From: Mesorhizobium sp. M2E.F.Ca.ET.219.01.1.1
GTDB taxonomy: Bacteria > Pseudomonadota > Alphaproteobacteria > Rhizobiales > Rhizobiaceae
NCBI RefSeq assembly: GCF_004016445.2
Contig: NZ_SADT02000002.1
Span: forward strand, 372,001 to 436,000
Length of the DNA: 64,000 nucleotides
Direction of reading: 5' to 3'
How positions within the stretch are numbered: position 1 is the first letter of the stretch; the number at the start of each line of letters is the position of its first letter. The notes under the pieces were generated by a model. That model made no database searches. It saw only the letters and a list, made by a program, of their open reading frames with translations, and was not told where the DNA came from. Position numbers and translations under genes: made by a program. Positions 26,653-37,237 of this stretch are shown one piece after another.

Positions 26653-27093
26653 CTAGCGATCCCTCAAAAGATACAAGTTGCCAAGGTAACCTGCGCCGAC
26701 AGTGCCTGCGGCTACCGTGAACAAAAGCGCACCGGCAATCCAATAGATAGCTACTGCTAAACGGCGCTCCTGAAGCGATCCGCCTGCTCTGCGGATTGTT
26801 CGGCCGGCCAGCTTGAGAATTCCTACTGCAACGATAGCCGCGACCGCCAAAGGAAGGAGCGCCACGAGCATCTTCGCTGTTGGCGGATGATTGTATACGC
26901 CAATGATTGCTTCTCCGAACTGGAATAGAAAGACCGGTACGCCGGTGATTACGCCGCCAAGCGCAAAGTACATCGCCAAGCGCCAGGGCCAGTCTGCAAG
27001 CCATCGCTTTCCGTTCAGTTTTTGGACACGATAGTCGAGCGCCCCGAAAACTAGGCTGACAAGCACCCAGAAGGATCCGATCCACCAATTCAT
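26653..27093 (-). CDS. Orphan integral membrane protein (146 aa)
   Basis: Four membrane segments are visible: WWIGSFWVLVSLVFGALDY, LAMYFALGGVITGVPVFLF, MLVALLPLAVAAIVAVGILKLAG and IYWIAGALLFTVAAGTVGAGYL. I do not recognise the family. By eye the coding sequence is clearly less GC-rich than its neighbours (codons such as AGA, ATA and AAT occur), which suggests later acquisition or weak expression. It lies alone between purD (convergent) and the alpha-galactoside locus, 65 bp downstream of the last gene of that locus. Confidence 0.6.
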   Translation of the reverse strand: MNWWIGSFWVLVSLVFGALDYRVQKLNGKRWLADWPWRLAMYFALGGVITGVPVFLFQFGEAIIGVYNHPPTAKMLVALLPLAVAAIVAVGILKLAGRTIRRAGGSLQERRLAVAIYWIAGALLFTVAAGTVGAGYLGNLYLLRDR

Positions 27094-27158
27094 CCGGGTG
27101 TTCTATCGGCTTCCCGGTTAGCCTGAGATTAAGAGCTCGAAAATCTCGCAGTGGATAG

Positions 27159-28529
27159 TCAGGCAGCCTTGCTTCTCCCGCCCTTCCGGGCCCAGGCCGG
27201 CAGCCAGTCGCCATGCGCGGCGAGCAGGTCGTCGACCAGTGACCAGATCTGGTCGAGGTCGAGTTCGGCCGCGGTGTGCGGATCCATCATCGCTGCGTGG
27301 TAGATGTGCTCGCGGTTCTCGCTCATCAGTGCTCGCACCGTCAGTTCCTGCACGTTGATATTGGTGCGGATCAGCGCGGTCAGCTGCGGCGGCAGGTCCC
27401 CGATATAGGTCGGCTGGATTCCGGAAGCATCGACAAGGCACGGCACTTCCGCCGCGCAGTCGACGGGAAGCGAGGTGATGCAGCCATTGTTGCGGACATT
27501 GCCGTAGATCACCGACGGCTCGCCGGTCCACACCGAGTTCATGATCTCTGAGGCATATTCCCTCGACTGCGCCACCTCGATGCGGTCGGCCGAGCGATAG
27601 GCTTCCGCCTGGCCCTTCCAGCGCTCGATCTGCTCGATGCAGCGTTTTGGATATTCATCCAGCGGAATACCGTATTTCTCGATCAGGTCGGGACGGCCGT
27701 CCTTGATGAAATAGGGCGTGTATTCGGCGAAATGCTCCGAACTTTCGGTGACGAAATAGCCGAGCCGCGTCAGCATCTCGTAGCGCACCTTGTTCGGGCA
27801 GCGCGGATTCCAGCCCGGCTTCGGGGCACGGCCCTCGCGATAGGCGCGCACGAGATCGGGATAGAGGTCGCGATAGGAGCCGTCCGCCTGGCGATGCTCG
27901 AATTTGAGATAGAACGCCATATGGTTGATGCCGGCCGAGCGGTAGCGGATCTCCTCATAGGGAAGGTCGAGATCGTGCGCCAATTCCATCGCCGTGCCCT
28001 GCACCGAATGGCAGAGCCCGACCTGCTTGATCGTCGGGTATTTCTCGGCGATCGCCCAGGTGTTGATCGCCATCGGGTTGACATATTGCAGCATGATTGC
28101 CTCAGGGCAGACGGCGAGCATGTCCTCGCAGATCTTCCACAGATGCGGCACGGTTCTGAGGCCCCGCATGATGCCGCCGACGCCCAGCGTGTCAGCGATG
28201 GTCTGGCGCAGGCCGTATTTCTTCGGCACCTCGAAATCGGTGACGGTGCAGGGCTCGTAGCCGCCGATCTGGAAGGCGACGACGACGAAGTCGGCGCCTT
28301 TCAATGCCTTGCGTTGGTCCGAATAGGTCTCGGCATTCGCCTTGACGCCGAGCGTCGCGATCAGCTTGTTGACGACGACGGCGCTCTCTTCCAGGCGCTG
28401 CGGGTTGATGTCCATCAGCGCGATGGTCGCGCCCGACAGCGCGGGCCGCTGCAGCACGTCGCCGACGATGTTTTTCATGAACACCGTCGAGCCGGCGCCG
28501 ATGAACGCGATCCTGGGATTTCTAGTCAC
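27159..28529 (-). CDS. agaL2: GH4 alpha-galactosidase/alpha-glucosidase (second of locus)
   Basis: A 456-residue NAD- and Mn-dependent family 4 glycosidase. GAGSTVF near residue 11 binds NAD. LQYVNPMAINTWA and GLCHSVQGTA carry the metal-binding Cys, and SAGINHMAFYLKF carries the metal-binding His. The enzyme opens alpha-glycosides by an oxidation-elimination mechanism. I chose GTG at 28529 because GGAGG stands 6 bases upstream; the frame runs on for 49 codons without conserved sequence. It is the last gene of the agp-like operon. The symbol follows the Sinorhizobium meliloti locus; specificity among melibiose, raffinose and alpha-glucosides is not settled. Confidence 0.85.
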   Translation of the reverse strand: MTRNPRIAFIGAGSTVFMKNIVGDVLQRPALSGATIALMDINPQRLEESAVVVNKLIATLGVKANAETYSDQRKALKGADFVVVAFQIGGYEPCTVTDFEVPKKYGLRQTIADTLGVGGIMRGLRTVPHLWKICEDMLAVCPEAIMLQYVNPMAINTWAIAEKYPTIKQVGLCHSVQGTAMELAHDLDLPYEEIRYRSAGINHMAFYLKFEHRQADGSYRDLYPDLVRAYREGRAPKPGWNPRCPNKVRYEMLTRLGYFVTESSEHFAEYTPYFIKDGRPDLIEKYGIPLDEYPKRCIEQIERWKGQAEAYRSADRIEVAQSREYASEIMNSVWTGEPSVIYGNVRNNGCITSLPVDCAAEVPCLVDASGIQPTYIGDLPPQLTALIRTNINVQELTVRALMSENREHIYHAAMMDPHTAAELDLDQIWSLVDDLLAAHGDWLPAWARKGGRSKAA

Positions 28530-28549
28530 TGTAAGCCTCCGGCAGTTTT

Positions 28550-30220
<1,671 letters not shown>

Positions 30221-30230
30221 CCCGGCCACC

Positions 30231-31367
30231 TCAATACGGATCGACGGCATCGCGCAGGCCGTCGCCCAGCGCGTTGAAGGCAAAGACGGTGACCAGCACG
30301 AAGCCGACCGGCGAGAGGATCCACGGATAGGTGCCGATGACCGAATAGGTCGCCGTGTCCTGCAGCATCAGGCCCCAGGAGATCAGCGGCGGCTTCACGG
30401 CGAAGCCGAGGAAGCCGAGAAAGGCTTCGAGCAGCACGACGGTCGGGATGGCGATCGTCACCGCGACGATGACATGGCTCATCACATTGGGAAAAATGTG
30501 TTGCATGATGATGCGCCGGTCGGTGGCGCCCACCGCCATGGCGGCGCGCACATAGTCGATCCGCGCCAGCGCCAGCGTCTTGCCGCGCACCTCGCGCGAC
30601 ATCTGCGCCCAGCCGAGCGCCGACATGACGATGATGACGAAGCCGAGGAAGACGTTGGTCGGCGCGGTGACCGGGATCAGCGTCGTCAGCGCGAGATAAA
30701 GCGGCAGCTGCGGGAAGGCGAGCACCAGCTCGACGAAGCGCTGCATCCAGATGTCGAACTTGCCGCCGAAATAGCCGGAAACCATGCCGACGGTGGTGCC
30801 GATCAGCGTGATGATGAAGACCACCGTCAGCGCGATCATCAGCGAGACGCGCGAGCCGTGGATGGCGCGCGACAGCACGTCGCGGCCGAACTTGTCGGTG
30901 CCGAGGAAATGCACCGGCTGGCCGTCCATCGAGGCGAAGAAATGCCGGTCGGCCGGGATCAGCCCGAACAGCCTGTAGGGCGCGCCCTCGACGAGGAAGC
31001 CGAGCAGGCGCGGGTGGTCGTAGTCGGGACCGACGATCGGCTGGAAGGTGACGGGGTCGAGATCGGCCGAGTCGGCCAGCGCATAGATTCTCGGCCGGAA
31101 GGTGAAATTGCCGTCCTTGTCATGAAAGCTCGGCACCTGCGGTGGCGCGAAGGCCACGTCGGTCGCCTTCGGATCCGAGGGTGCGATGAAATCCGCGAAC
31201 ACCGCCATGACGAGCAGAAGCACGACCAGGATGAGCCCGGCCATGCCGGTCCAGGAGCGCTTCAGCCGGCGCCAGACCAGCGCGATATAGCTCTCATTGC
31301 CATGCGCCGGCTCGGCGATGGCCACGCCTTCGGCTGGCGGCGGCGGGGAGGGGTCGCGGGCCAGCAT
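30231..31367 (-). CDS. agpC: ABC transporter permease, DppC/OppC type (alpha-galactoside)
   Basis: A 378-residue inner-membrane permease. After a Pro-rich N-terminus the first membrane segment is MAGLILVVLLLVMAVFADFIAPSDP. A periplasmic domain of about 100 residues follows and is longer than in peptide OppC proteins. GTDKFGRDVLSRAIHGSRVSL and the coupling-helix motif VRAAMAVGATDRRIIMQHIFPNV are typical of this family. Its ATG directly follows the TAG of the other permease gene (31368), indicating coupled translation. Confidence 0.88.
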   Translation of the reverse strand: MLARDPSPPPPAEGVAIAEPAHGNESYIALVWRRLKRSWTGMAGLILVVLLLVMAVFADFIAPSDPKATDVAFAPPQVPSFHDKDGNFTFRPRIYALADSADLDPVTFQPIVGPDYDHPRLLGFLVEGAPYRLFGLIPADRHFFASMDGQPVHFLGTDKFGRDVLSRAIHGSRVSLMIALTVVFIITLIGTTVGMVSGYFGGKFDIWMQRFVELVLAFPQLPLYLALTTLIPVTAPTNVFLGFVIIVMSALGWAQMSREVRGKTLALARIDYVRAAMAVGATDRRIIMQHIFPNVMSHVIVAVTIAIPTVVLLEAFLGFLGFAVKPPLISWGLMLQDTATYSVIGTYPWILSPVGFVLVTVFAFNALGDGLRDAVDPY

Positions 31368-32375
31368 CTAGCGCTCCCCGAACTGGCGGATGCGCGGATC
31401 GAGCAGCACCAGCAGCATGTCGGCGATGATGTTGCCTACGATCAGCGTCGCCGACAGCACCATCATGAAGGTGGCGGTCACATAGACGTCGCCCACCGCC
31501 ATCGAGCCGACGATGGCCGGGCCGACGGTCGGCAGCGCGAAGATGATCGCCGTCTCGATCTCGCCGGTGAGCATATAGGGCAGCACCACGCCCTGATACA
31601 TCACCAGCGGATGCAGCGCGTTGGGCACAGCGTGCCGCATGACGACGGCACCGCCGGTCAGCCCCTTGGCCTTGGCCGTCTCGACATATTGCATGTTCAG
31701 CGTGTCGAGCAGGTTGCCGCGCATGACGCGCATGTTGTAGGCGAGGCCGCCGAAGGTCGCGATCGCCACAACCGGCCAGACATGCTTCACCAGGTCGACG
31801 AACTTCGCCCACGACCACGGCGCGCCGCCATATTGCGGCGAGAAGAACGAGCCGATCTCCGACACGTTGAACTGGAAGACCAGCAGATAGACGATGATCA
31901 GCGCCATCAGGAAGCGCGGCACCGTCATGCCGAGGAACGAGATCGCCGAAAGTGTCGAGTCTATCCAGCTATACTGCCTTGTCGCCGCCCATATGCCGAA
32001 GCTGATGCCGAGCACCGAGGCGAGCAGGTGGCAGACCAGCGCGAGCAGCAGCGTGCGCGGCAGGCGTTCACCCACCACGTCGGCCACCGGCTTGTTGTAG
32101 TAGAGGCTGTAGCCGAAATCGCCGCGCGTGATGATGCCGCCGATCCAGTTGAGATACTGGACGGGCAGCGGCTTATCGAGGCCATGCTCGACCCGGTAAG
32201 CCTGGGCCTGCGCGTCGGCTTCGGCATAGGAGGCGCCGCCCTGGTTGATCAGCTGCGATTTGATGTAGTCGGCATAGTCGCCCGGCGGCGCCTGGATGAT
32301 GGCGAAGGTGACGAGGCTTAAGATTGCGAAAACCGGAATCGCCGAAGCGATGCGCATAAGCAGGAATCGCAGCAT
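31368..32375 (-). CDS. agpB: ABC transporter permease, DppB/OppB type (alpha-galactoside)
   Basis: A 335-residue permease with MLRFLLMRIASAIPVFAILSLVTF, the classic DppB N-terminus, and the coupling segment YVETAKAKGLTGGAVVMRHAVPNALHPL. Six membrane segments can be traced. It lies 113 bp after the binding-protein gene, with a perfect stem-loop in that gap, and abuts the second permease gene with no spacer. By analogy with Sinorhizobium meliloti AgpB it carries melibiose and raffinose. Confidence 0.88.
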   Translation of the reverse strand: MLRFLLMRIASAIPVFAILSLVTFAIIQAPPGDYADYIKSQLINQGGASYAEADAQAQAYRVEHGLDKPLPVQYLNWIGGIITRGDFGYSLYYNKPVADVVGERLPRTLLLALVCHLLASVLGISFGIWAATRQYSWIDSTLSAISFLGMTVPRFLMALIIVYLLVFQFNVSEIGSFFSPQYGGAPWSWAKFVDLVKHVWPVVAIATFGGLAYNMRVMRGNLLDTLNMQYVETAKAKGLTGGAVVMRHAVPNALHPLVMYQGVVLPYMLTGEIETAIIFALPTVGPAIVGSMAVGDVYVTATFMMVLSATLIVGNIIADMLLVLLDPRIRQFGER

Positions 32376-32436
32376 CGGATCGTCCGCCTTCTTGTCTGCC
32401 CGCCGCTCCCCTCGGGTGCGTTCGGAGATTTCGCTT

Positions 32437-32464
32437 GTCCGGCCGCACCGCGGCGCGGCCGGAC
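32437..32464 (-). promoter_or_regulatory. Intercistronic stem-loop after the agpA gene
   Basis: GTCCGGCCGC and GCGGCCGGAC form a perfect 10-bp stem with an 8-base loop, 25 bp after the binding-protein stop and 62 bp before the permease start. It has no T-run. It is best read as a 3' stabiliser or partial terminator giving more binding-protein mRNA than permease mRNA, as known for malE-malF. Confidence 0.7.
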
Positions 32465-32488
32465 GTCTCTCGGTCAGGGGAGGTAAGC

Positions 32489-34573
32489 TTAGTCCATCGG
32501 TCCCTTATCACCAGGCTTGCCGGGCAATTCCTTGGGGAACAACTCATACTTTGCCTGCTTGTCCGCCTTGACGAACACACGCTCGCGGATGATCGAGTCC
32601 TCGGCCCAGTTGAACATGAAGATCGGCGTGCCCTGCGGGATGTTGGAGAAGCGCTTGTTGATGATCAGCGCGCCCGGATATTCCGTCAGGCCGACATTGT
32701 AGACGTTCTCAGTCGAGATCTTCTGGAACTTTCGCATCAGCTCGGCGCGCTGGTCGTTGTCCTGTGTCGACACAAACTTGTTGACGATGTCGACGAGGTC
32801 CTTCTCGAAGGGCATCAGGTCGACCTGGCCGCTTTCCGGCGCGCGATGGTTCCAACTGGTCTTCGGCCCGACCGGCGCCAACTGCTCGGTGTTTTGAACC
32901 ACGGAGGTGAGCTCGGTTTCGTTTCGCCGGATCAGCCAGTCGAAGCGGCCGGAATATTGCGTGGCATCGCGCTGCGTGCCGTTAAGCCCGTTGAGCACGA
33001 CTCTGAGGCCGAGTTTCTCCATCTGCGCGACCACGCCTTCGGCAAGGCTCTTGTCGGTGGTGTAGTCGTTGTTGACCAGCATCACGATCTCGACGTCCTT
33101 GCCGCCGGCGGTGCCGGCCGGGAAGTTCACGATGCCGTCGCCGTCCGTATCCTTGAGACCGGCCTTGGCGAGCAATGCTTTCGCGCCTTCGAGATCGAAC
33201 GGATAATAGACCGTCGACTTGCGGTCATAGAAGCTGGTGCCGGATGAGAAGCCGCCCGGATAGATGGCGGTGAACGGACCCTTGACCAGCGAGTCGCCCA
33301 GCGCCTTGCGGTCGAGCGCCATGGTGACCGCCTTGCGGAAATCCTCGTTGCGGTTCAGCTCGCGGATCGCCTGGCCGCGTTCGTCCGGGTTGCCCCAGCC
33401 ATTGGCGGAGAAGTTCATACGCAGATTGTAGCCGATGAGGCGCGGGCCGAAGGCGAGGCGCGCCGGCGCGTTTTTGTCGGCCGCACGTTTCAGCGAGGCG
33501 ACGAAATTCTCCGGCTGCTCGAGGTTGGAGAAGTCGCCCGATCCCGCCACCGCCTGGACATCGCGGTCGGCCCAGGTCGAGAGCTTGTACTGCAACTCGT
33601 TAAGATAGGGCAACTGGTTGCCCTTCTCGTCGACCTTCCAATAGTAGGGGTTGCGGCGCATGACGATAATGTCGTCCGGCCGGTATTCGACCGGCACCCA
33701 GGCGCCCATCACCGGCATGTTCATATATTCCGGCGGGAAGGCGTTCTTGAACTGGTCGTAGGTGTTCTTCGAATATTTCGGATGCTGCGGCTTGAGGATG
33801 TGCGACGGGCCGGGGCAGAAAGTGCCATAGGCCATGGCATAGAGATATTGCCGCGGGAATGCCTCCTTGAACGTCCACTCGACCGTGTAGTCGTCGATCT
33901 TCTTCAGCGTCGTGCCGACGCCGAAAGTTTCCGGGGTGGCGCCGTTGAGCGGCGAGACGTTCGGATCGACCACCTCGTCGTCCCAGTAGAACATCACGTC
34001 GTCGGCGTTGAAGGGCGCGCCGTCGGACCATTTGGCGCCTTCGATCAGATGCATGGTCAGCTTGTGGCCGTCGCTCGACCAGTCCCAGCTCTTGGCGAGG
34101 TTGGGCAGCGGCTCGGTATCCTTGGCCTCGACCTGGAACAGCGGCGCCGTGCGCGTCAGGCATTCGGAAAGCCCGATGTCGATGCCGCCCCAGCCTTGCG
34201 TCTGGCCGGCGCCGTAGTTCCAGCCTTCCGGCCGGCCGCCGATGACATGGCGCATCGTGTCGCCATAGACGCCGATGCCGTCCGGCATGTTCCCGGTCTT
34301 GAAGACCAGCGGCTCCTTCGGCAGCCTGTCCTTCACCGGCGGCAGCTTGCCGGTCTTGACGTATTTCTCCGTCACCCAGTCCGGCTCGTGATATTCGGGC
34401 AGCGCCTTGAACTCCAGGATGGAGTCGCGCGCCACATAATGGATCTTGCCTTCGGCCGGGAATGTCGCAGGCTGCGGCGGGATGGTCGGCTCGGAAGCGA
34501 AGGCGTTGAGTGCATGGACTGAAACGCCGAGCATCAGCCCGGCGGCAATGCCAGTTCTACGAAAAGTCCTCAT
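32489..34573 (-). CDS. agpA: Periplasmic alpha-galactoside-binding protein (SBP_bac_5 family)
   Basis: A 694-residue extracytoplasmic binding protein, longer than typical peptide-binding OppA (about 540). The signal peptide is MRTFRRTGIAAGLMLGVSVHALNAFA. The family-5 core is seen in LPNLAKSWDWSSDGHKLTMHL, GAKWSDGAPFNADDVMFYWD and DFRKAVTMALDRKALGD. The start at 34573 has a strong GGAGGAG. In Sinorhizobium meliloti the OppA-like AgpA is needed for melibiose and raffinose use, and the two GH4 genes and AraC regulator here give the same context. The stem-loop just downstream would allow higher expression than the permeases. Confidence 0.87.
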   Translation of the reverse strand: MRTFRRTGIAAGLMLGVSVHALNAFASEPTIPPQPATFPAEGKIHYVARDSILEFKALPEYHEPDWVTEKYVKTGKLPPVKDRLPKEPLVFKTGNMPDGIGVYGDTMRHVIGGRPEGWNYGAGQTQGWGGIDIGLSECLTRTAPLFQVEAKDTEPLPNLAKSWDWSSDGHKLTMHLIEGAKWSDGAPFNADDVMFYWDDEVVDPNVSPLNGATPETFGVGTTLKKIDDYTVEWTFKEAFPRQYLYAMAYGTFCPGPSHILKPQHPKYSKNTYDQFKNAFPPEYMNMPVMGAWVPVEYRPDDIIVMRRNPYYWKVDEKGNQLPYLNELQYKLSTWADRDVQAVAGSGDFSNLEQPENFVASLKRAADKNAPARLAFGPRLIGYNLRMNFSANGWGNPDERGQAIRELNRNEDFRKAVTMALDRKALGDSLVKGPFTAIYPGGFSSGTSFYDRKSTVYYPFDLEGAKALLAKAGLKDTDGDGIVNFPAGTAGGKDVEIVMLVNNDYTTDKSLAEGVVAQMEKLGLRVVLNGLNGTQRDATQYSGRFDWLIRRNETELTSVVQNTEQLAPVGPKTSWNHRAPESGQVDLMPFEKDLVDIVNKFVSTQDNDQRAELMRKFQKISTENVYNVGLTEYPGALIINKRFSNIPQGTPIFMFNWAEDSIIRERVFVKADKQAKYELFPKELPGKPGDKGPMD

Positions 34574-34668
34574 AGTCTCCTCCCAGATGTTTGTGGACGT
34601 CTGCTGCCCGCCTCTTGTGAATTTCTTGCGGACCTTCCTCCTGCCGACCCGCCTGCTTGCCGACGATC

Positions 34669-36135
34669 TCAGCCGGCCTGTTTCAGCGCCGCCTTTTCGG
34701 CGCGCAATTCCTCGATCGAGCGCACGCTGCGGCGTGCGGCGCCCGCCCATTCGCGGGTCTTGACCTTGGATTTCGAAAGCCGCTCCTTTGCTGCCGGAAC
34801 GGCGTGCGCATATTGCGGCAGCCATGCGGCTTCAGCGACCACCATCTCGTCCACCATTTGCCAGACCTCTTCCGGCGTCGACACGGCGCCGACCAGCGGA
34901 TCGTGCAGCACGGCGAGTTTCAACAGGTCGATGTCGCCGGCGATCGCCGCATGCACCGACATGCGCTGCACGTTGATCGAGGCCATGCAGGTGGCCGCGC
35001 AGGCCTCCGGCAGCGTGATGCCAGCCGCCATGTTGATGCCGAAACGGTCGACGAAGCCGGGCGATTCGATAATCGCGTCCTGCGGCAGGTTGGTGATCAC
35101 GCCGTTATTCTTGACGTTGAAGTGACCGCGATAGACGCGGTTCGTTTCCAGCGCCTCGAGGATATGGCTGGCATGCTCGTTGGAGCGTTTTGCCGGGTCG
35201 ATCGGCTTCGACGCCGCTTCGAGGAATTGCGGATATTCGGTCTCGAACCAGTTGCGGGTCTCGGTCGAGTAGCGCAGGTAGCCGCCGGTCTCGCCATGAA
35301 TCCAGTCGGACATGTCGATCCAGCGCGTGATCTCGTCGGGGCGCTTGCGGTACCAGGGGAGGTATTCGGACAGGTGGCCGTTGCTTTCGGTGGAGTAGAC
35401 GCCGAAGCGCTTCAACACGTCGATCCTGAGCTTTTCCTGCTTCGAATAGACCGGGTGCGCCTCGAAGGCGGCGACCAGTTCGTCCTTGCCGATCGGCCGG
35501 CCGTTCAGCTTGAGCTCGATGAACCAGGTCTGGTGGTTGATGCCGGAGCAGACATAGTCGAGCTCCTTGGGCGACTTCGCGCCGAGCACCTGGGCGATCT
35601 GTTCGGCGCCGTGCTGCACGCCGTGGCAGAGGCCGACCGTGTCCACCTTGCCGTACTCGATCGCCGCCCAGGTGTTCATCGCCATCGGGTTGGCATAGTT
35701 GAGGAATTTCGCGCCGGTTGCGGCGACCTCGCGAATGTCTTTGCAGAAGTCCAGGATCACCGGAATGTTGCGCTGGCCGTAGAGGATGCCGCCGGCGCAG
35801 ATCGTATCGCCGACGCATTGGTCGATGCCGTATTTGAGCGGAATGCGGATGTCGTCGGCATAGGCCTCCAGCCCACCGACGCGCACGCAGCTGATGATGT
35901 AGCGCGCGCCGTCCAGCGCCTCGCGGCGGTTCGTGGTCGCCGTAACTTTGGTCGGCAACTTGTTCGCCTCGACGATCCGGTCGAGGATCGCCTTGATCAT
36001 GCCGAGATTGTGCTCGCTGAGGTCGGTCAGCGCGAATTCGATGTCCTGGAATTCAGGCACGCACAGAATGTCGGTGAACAGCTTCTTGGTGAATCCGACG
36101 CTGCCCGCGCCGATAATAGCGATTTTGAAGCTCAT
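34669..36135 (-). CDS. agaL1: GH4 alpha-galactosidase/alpha-glucosidase (first of locus)
   Basis: A 488-residue family 4 glycosidase, about 30% longer in its tail than the other copy. IAIIGAGSVGFTKKLF binds NAD. NYANPMAMNTWA, GLCHGVQHGAEQ (metal Cys) and CSGINHQTWFIEL (metal His) form the active site. The C-terminal 50 residues (KERLSKSKVKTREWAGAARRSVRSIEELRAEKAALKQAG) form a basic helix not present in the second copy. I chose ATG 36135 with GAGGTGAAGG upstream. It is the first gene of the operon and is divergent from the AraC regulator. Confidence 0.86.
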   Translation of the reverse strand: MSFKIAIIGAGSVGFTKKLFTDILCVPEFQDIEFALTDLSEHNLGMIKAILDRIVEANKLPTKVTATTNRREALDGARYIISCVRVGGLEAYADDIRIPLKYGIDQCVGDTICAGGILYGQRNIPVILDFCKDIREVAATGAKFLNYANPMAMNTWAAIEYGKVDTVGLCHGVQHGAEQIAQVLGAKSPKELDYVCSGINHQTWFIELKLNGRPIGKDELVAAFEAHPVYSKQEKLRIDVLKRFGVYSTESNGHLSEYLPWYRKRPDEITRWIDMSDWIHGETGGYLRYSTETRNWFETEYPQFLEAASKPIDPAKRSNEHASHILEALETNRVYRGHFNVKNNGVITNLPQDAIIESPGFVDRFGINMAAGITLPEACAATCMASINVQRMSVHAAIAGDIDLLKLAVLHDPLVGAVSTPEEVWQMVDEMVVAEAAWLPQYAHAVPAAKERLSKSKVKTREWAGAARRSVRSIEELRAEKAALKQAG

Positions 36136-36221
36136 CACCTTCACCTCGATCCAACTGAATGCCAGGCAAGGAGCAGCAAAGGAGGATTTGAGCCACGCGC
36201 CATCGCGCATCAGCCACTCAA

Positions 36222-36238
36222 AGCCGGAAAATCCGGCT
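36222..36238. promoter_or_regulatory. Hairpin in the agp divergent promoter region
   Basis: AGCCGGA and TCCGGCT flank AAA in the 216-bp region between the first GH4 gene and the AraC regulator. It could be an operator or a leader hairpin of the GH4 transcript. Confidence 0.4.
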
Positions 36239-36291
36239 CTTTCTCCTCCCGCCCGCTCCTCGACCGCGGGTCTTTCGCGTTCTGAGAAGTT

Positions 36292-36336
36292 GGATTATGC
36301 CGTTATTGGCGGGCACCGCCAGAGAAGGATTATGCT
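36292..36336. promoter_or_regulatory. Direct repeat GGATTATGC, candidate AraC-type binding site
   Basis: GGATTATGC occurs at 36292-36300 and again at 36328-36336, 36 bp apart, each preceded by AGAAG. Direct repeats on one DNA strand in the divergent promoter fit AraC-family activators. The second copy lies close to the regulator's own start (36352), which would also allow autoregulation. Confidence 0.4.
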
Positions 36337-36351
36337 TTCGAGGGTAATTTT

Positions 36352-37227
36352 GTGCTGCGTGACCTGATCGCCAATGGGGAGCTGATGCGGACGATTTCGC
36401 TGCCGCGCGGGCGCCAGCGGCTGCATGCCATGCCGACAAGCACCGGCTATGAGGTGCGCGAGGACGAAACCTACGACTGGGATGGAAGAAAGCGTGGCCA
36501 GACCCCGTTCACGGTGCTCCAGCATACAATCAGCGGCACCGGGCAGCTGCGCTACGAGAGCCGCAACTACCGCCTGCAGGCGAACGACACGCTGCTGGTC
36601 CTGGTGCCGCACAACCATCGCTACTGGCTGGCCAAGGGCGACCGCTGGGAATATTTCTGGATCTCGATGAATGGCGAGGAGGCGCTGCGCATCCACAAGT
36701 CGATCCTCAGCGTCTCCGGCCCGGTGTTCCGGCTGCAGCCGGCGACCGTCGATCACCTTGCCGATTGCAGCCTGCGGCTCATCAAGGGAGCGGCTTCGCC
36801 CGGCGCGGCGTCGGCGATCGCCTATGAGGCGGCGATGGCGCTCTACGACGACATCTTCGGCTCGCCCGCCTTCACGGAGAAGCAGAGCGCCATGCAGCCG
36901 GTCATCGACCACATCAACGCCAATCTCGACAAGCCGCTGCCGGTGGCGGAACTGGTGGAGATCAGCGGCCTCAGCCGCGCCCACTTCTCGCGCTGCTTCG
37001 CCGAGAGCGAAGGATTGCCGCCGGCGGAATTCGTGCTGCAGCAGCGCCTGCAGCGGGCGGCGAAGCTGCTCACCAAGGCCGATTTCCTGCCGGTCAAGGA
37101 GGTCGCGGTGCTGTGCGGGTTCGAGGACGCGAACTACTTCTCCAAGGTCTTTCGCCGCTGCTACGGCATCAACCCGACGCAGTTCCGCACCACCGGCATG
37201 TATGCCAGCCTCGGCAACCATCGCTGA
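36352..37227 (+). CDS. agpT: AraC family regulator of the alpha-galactoside locus
   Basis: A 291-residue protein. The N-terminal half is an AraC_binding cupin (TGQLRYESRNYRLQANDTLLVLVPHNHRYWL). The C-terminal half has two helix-turn-helix motifs: VAELVEISGLSRAHFSRCFAESEG and VKEVAVLCGFEDANYFSKVFRRCYGINPTQFR. I chose GTG 36352 with GAGGGT upstream; ATG 36385 is an alternative. It is divergent from the six-gene operon. In Sinorhizobium meliloti an AraC-like activator (AgpT) is needed for alpha-galactoside induction, and this is its positional counterpart. Confidence 0.84.
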   Translation: MLRDLIANGELMRTISLPRGRQRLHAMPTSTGYEVREDETYDWDGRKRGQTPFTVLQHTISGTGQLRYESRNYRLQANDTLLVLVPHNHRYWLAKGDRWEYFWISMNGEEALRIHKSILSVSGPVFRLQPATVDHLADCSLRLIKGAASPGAASAIAYEAAMALYDDIFGSPAFTEKQSAMQPVIDHINANLDKPLPVAELVEISGLSRAHFSRCFAESEGLPPAEFVLQQRLQRAAKLLTKADFLPVKEVAVLCGFEDANYFSKVFRRCYGINPTQFRTTGMYASLGNHR

Positions 37228-37237
37228 TGCTTGGGAT

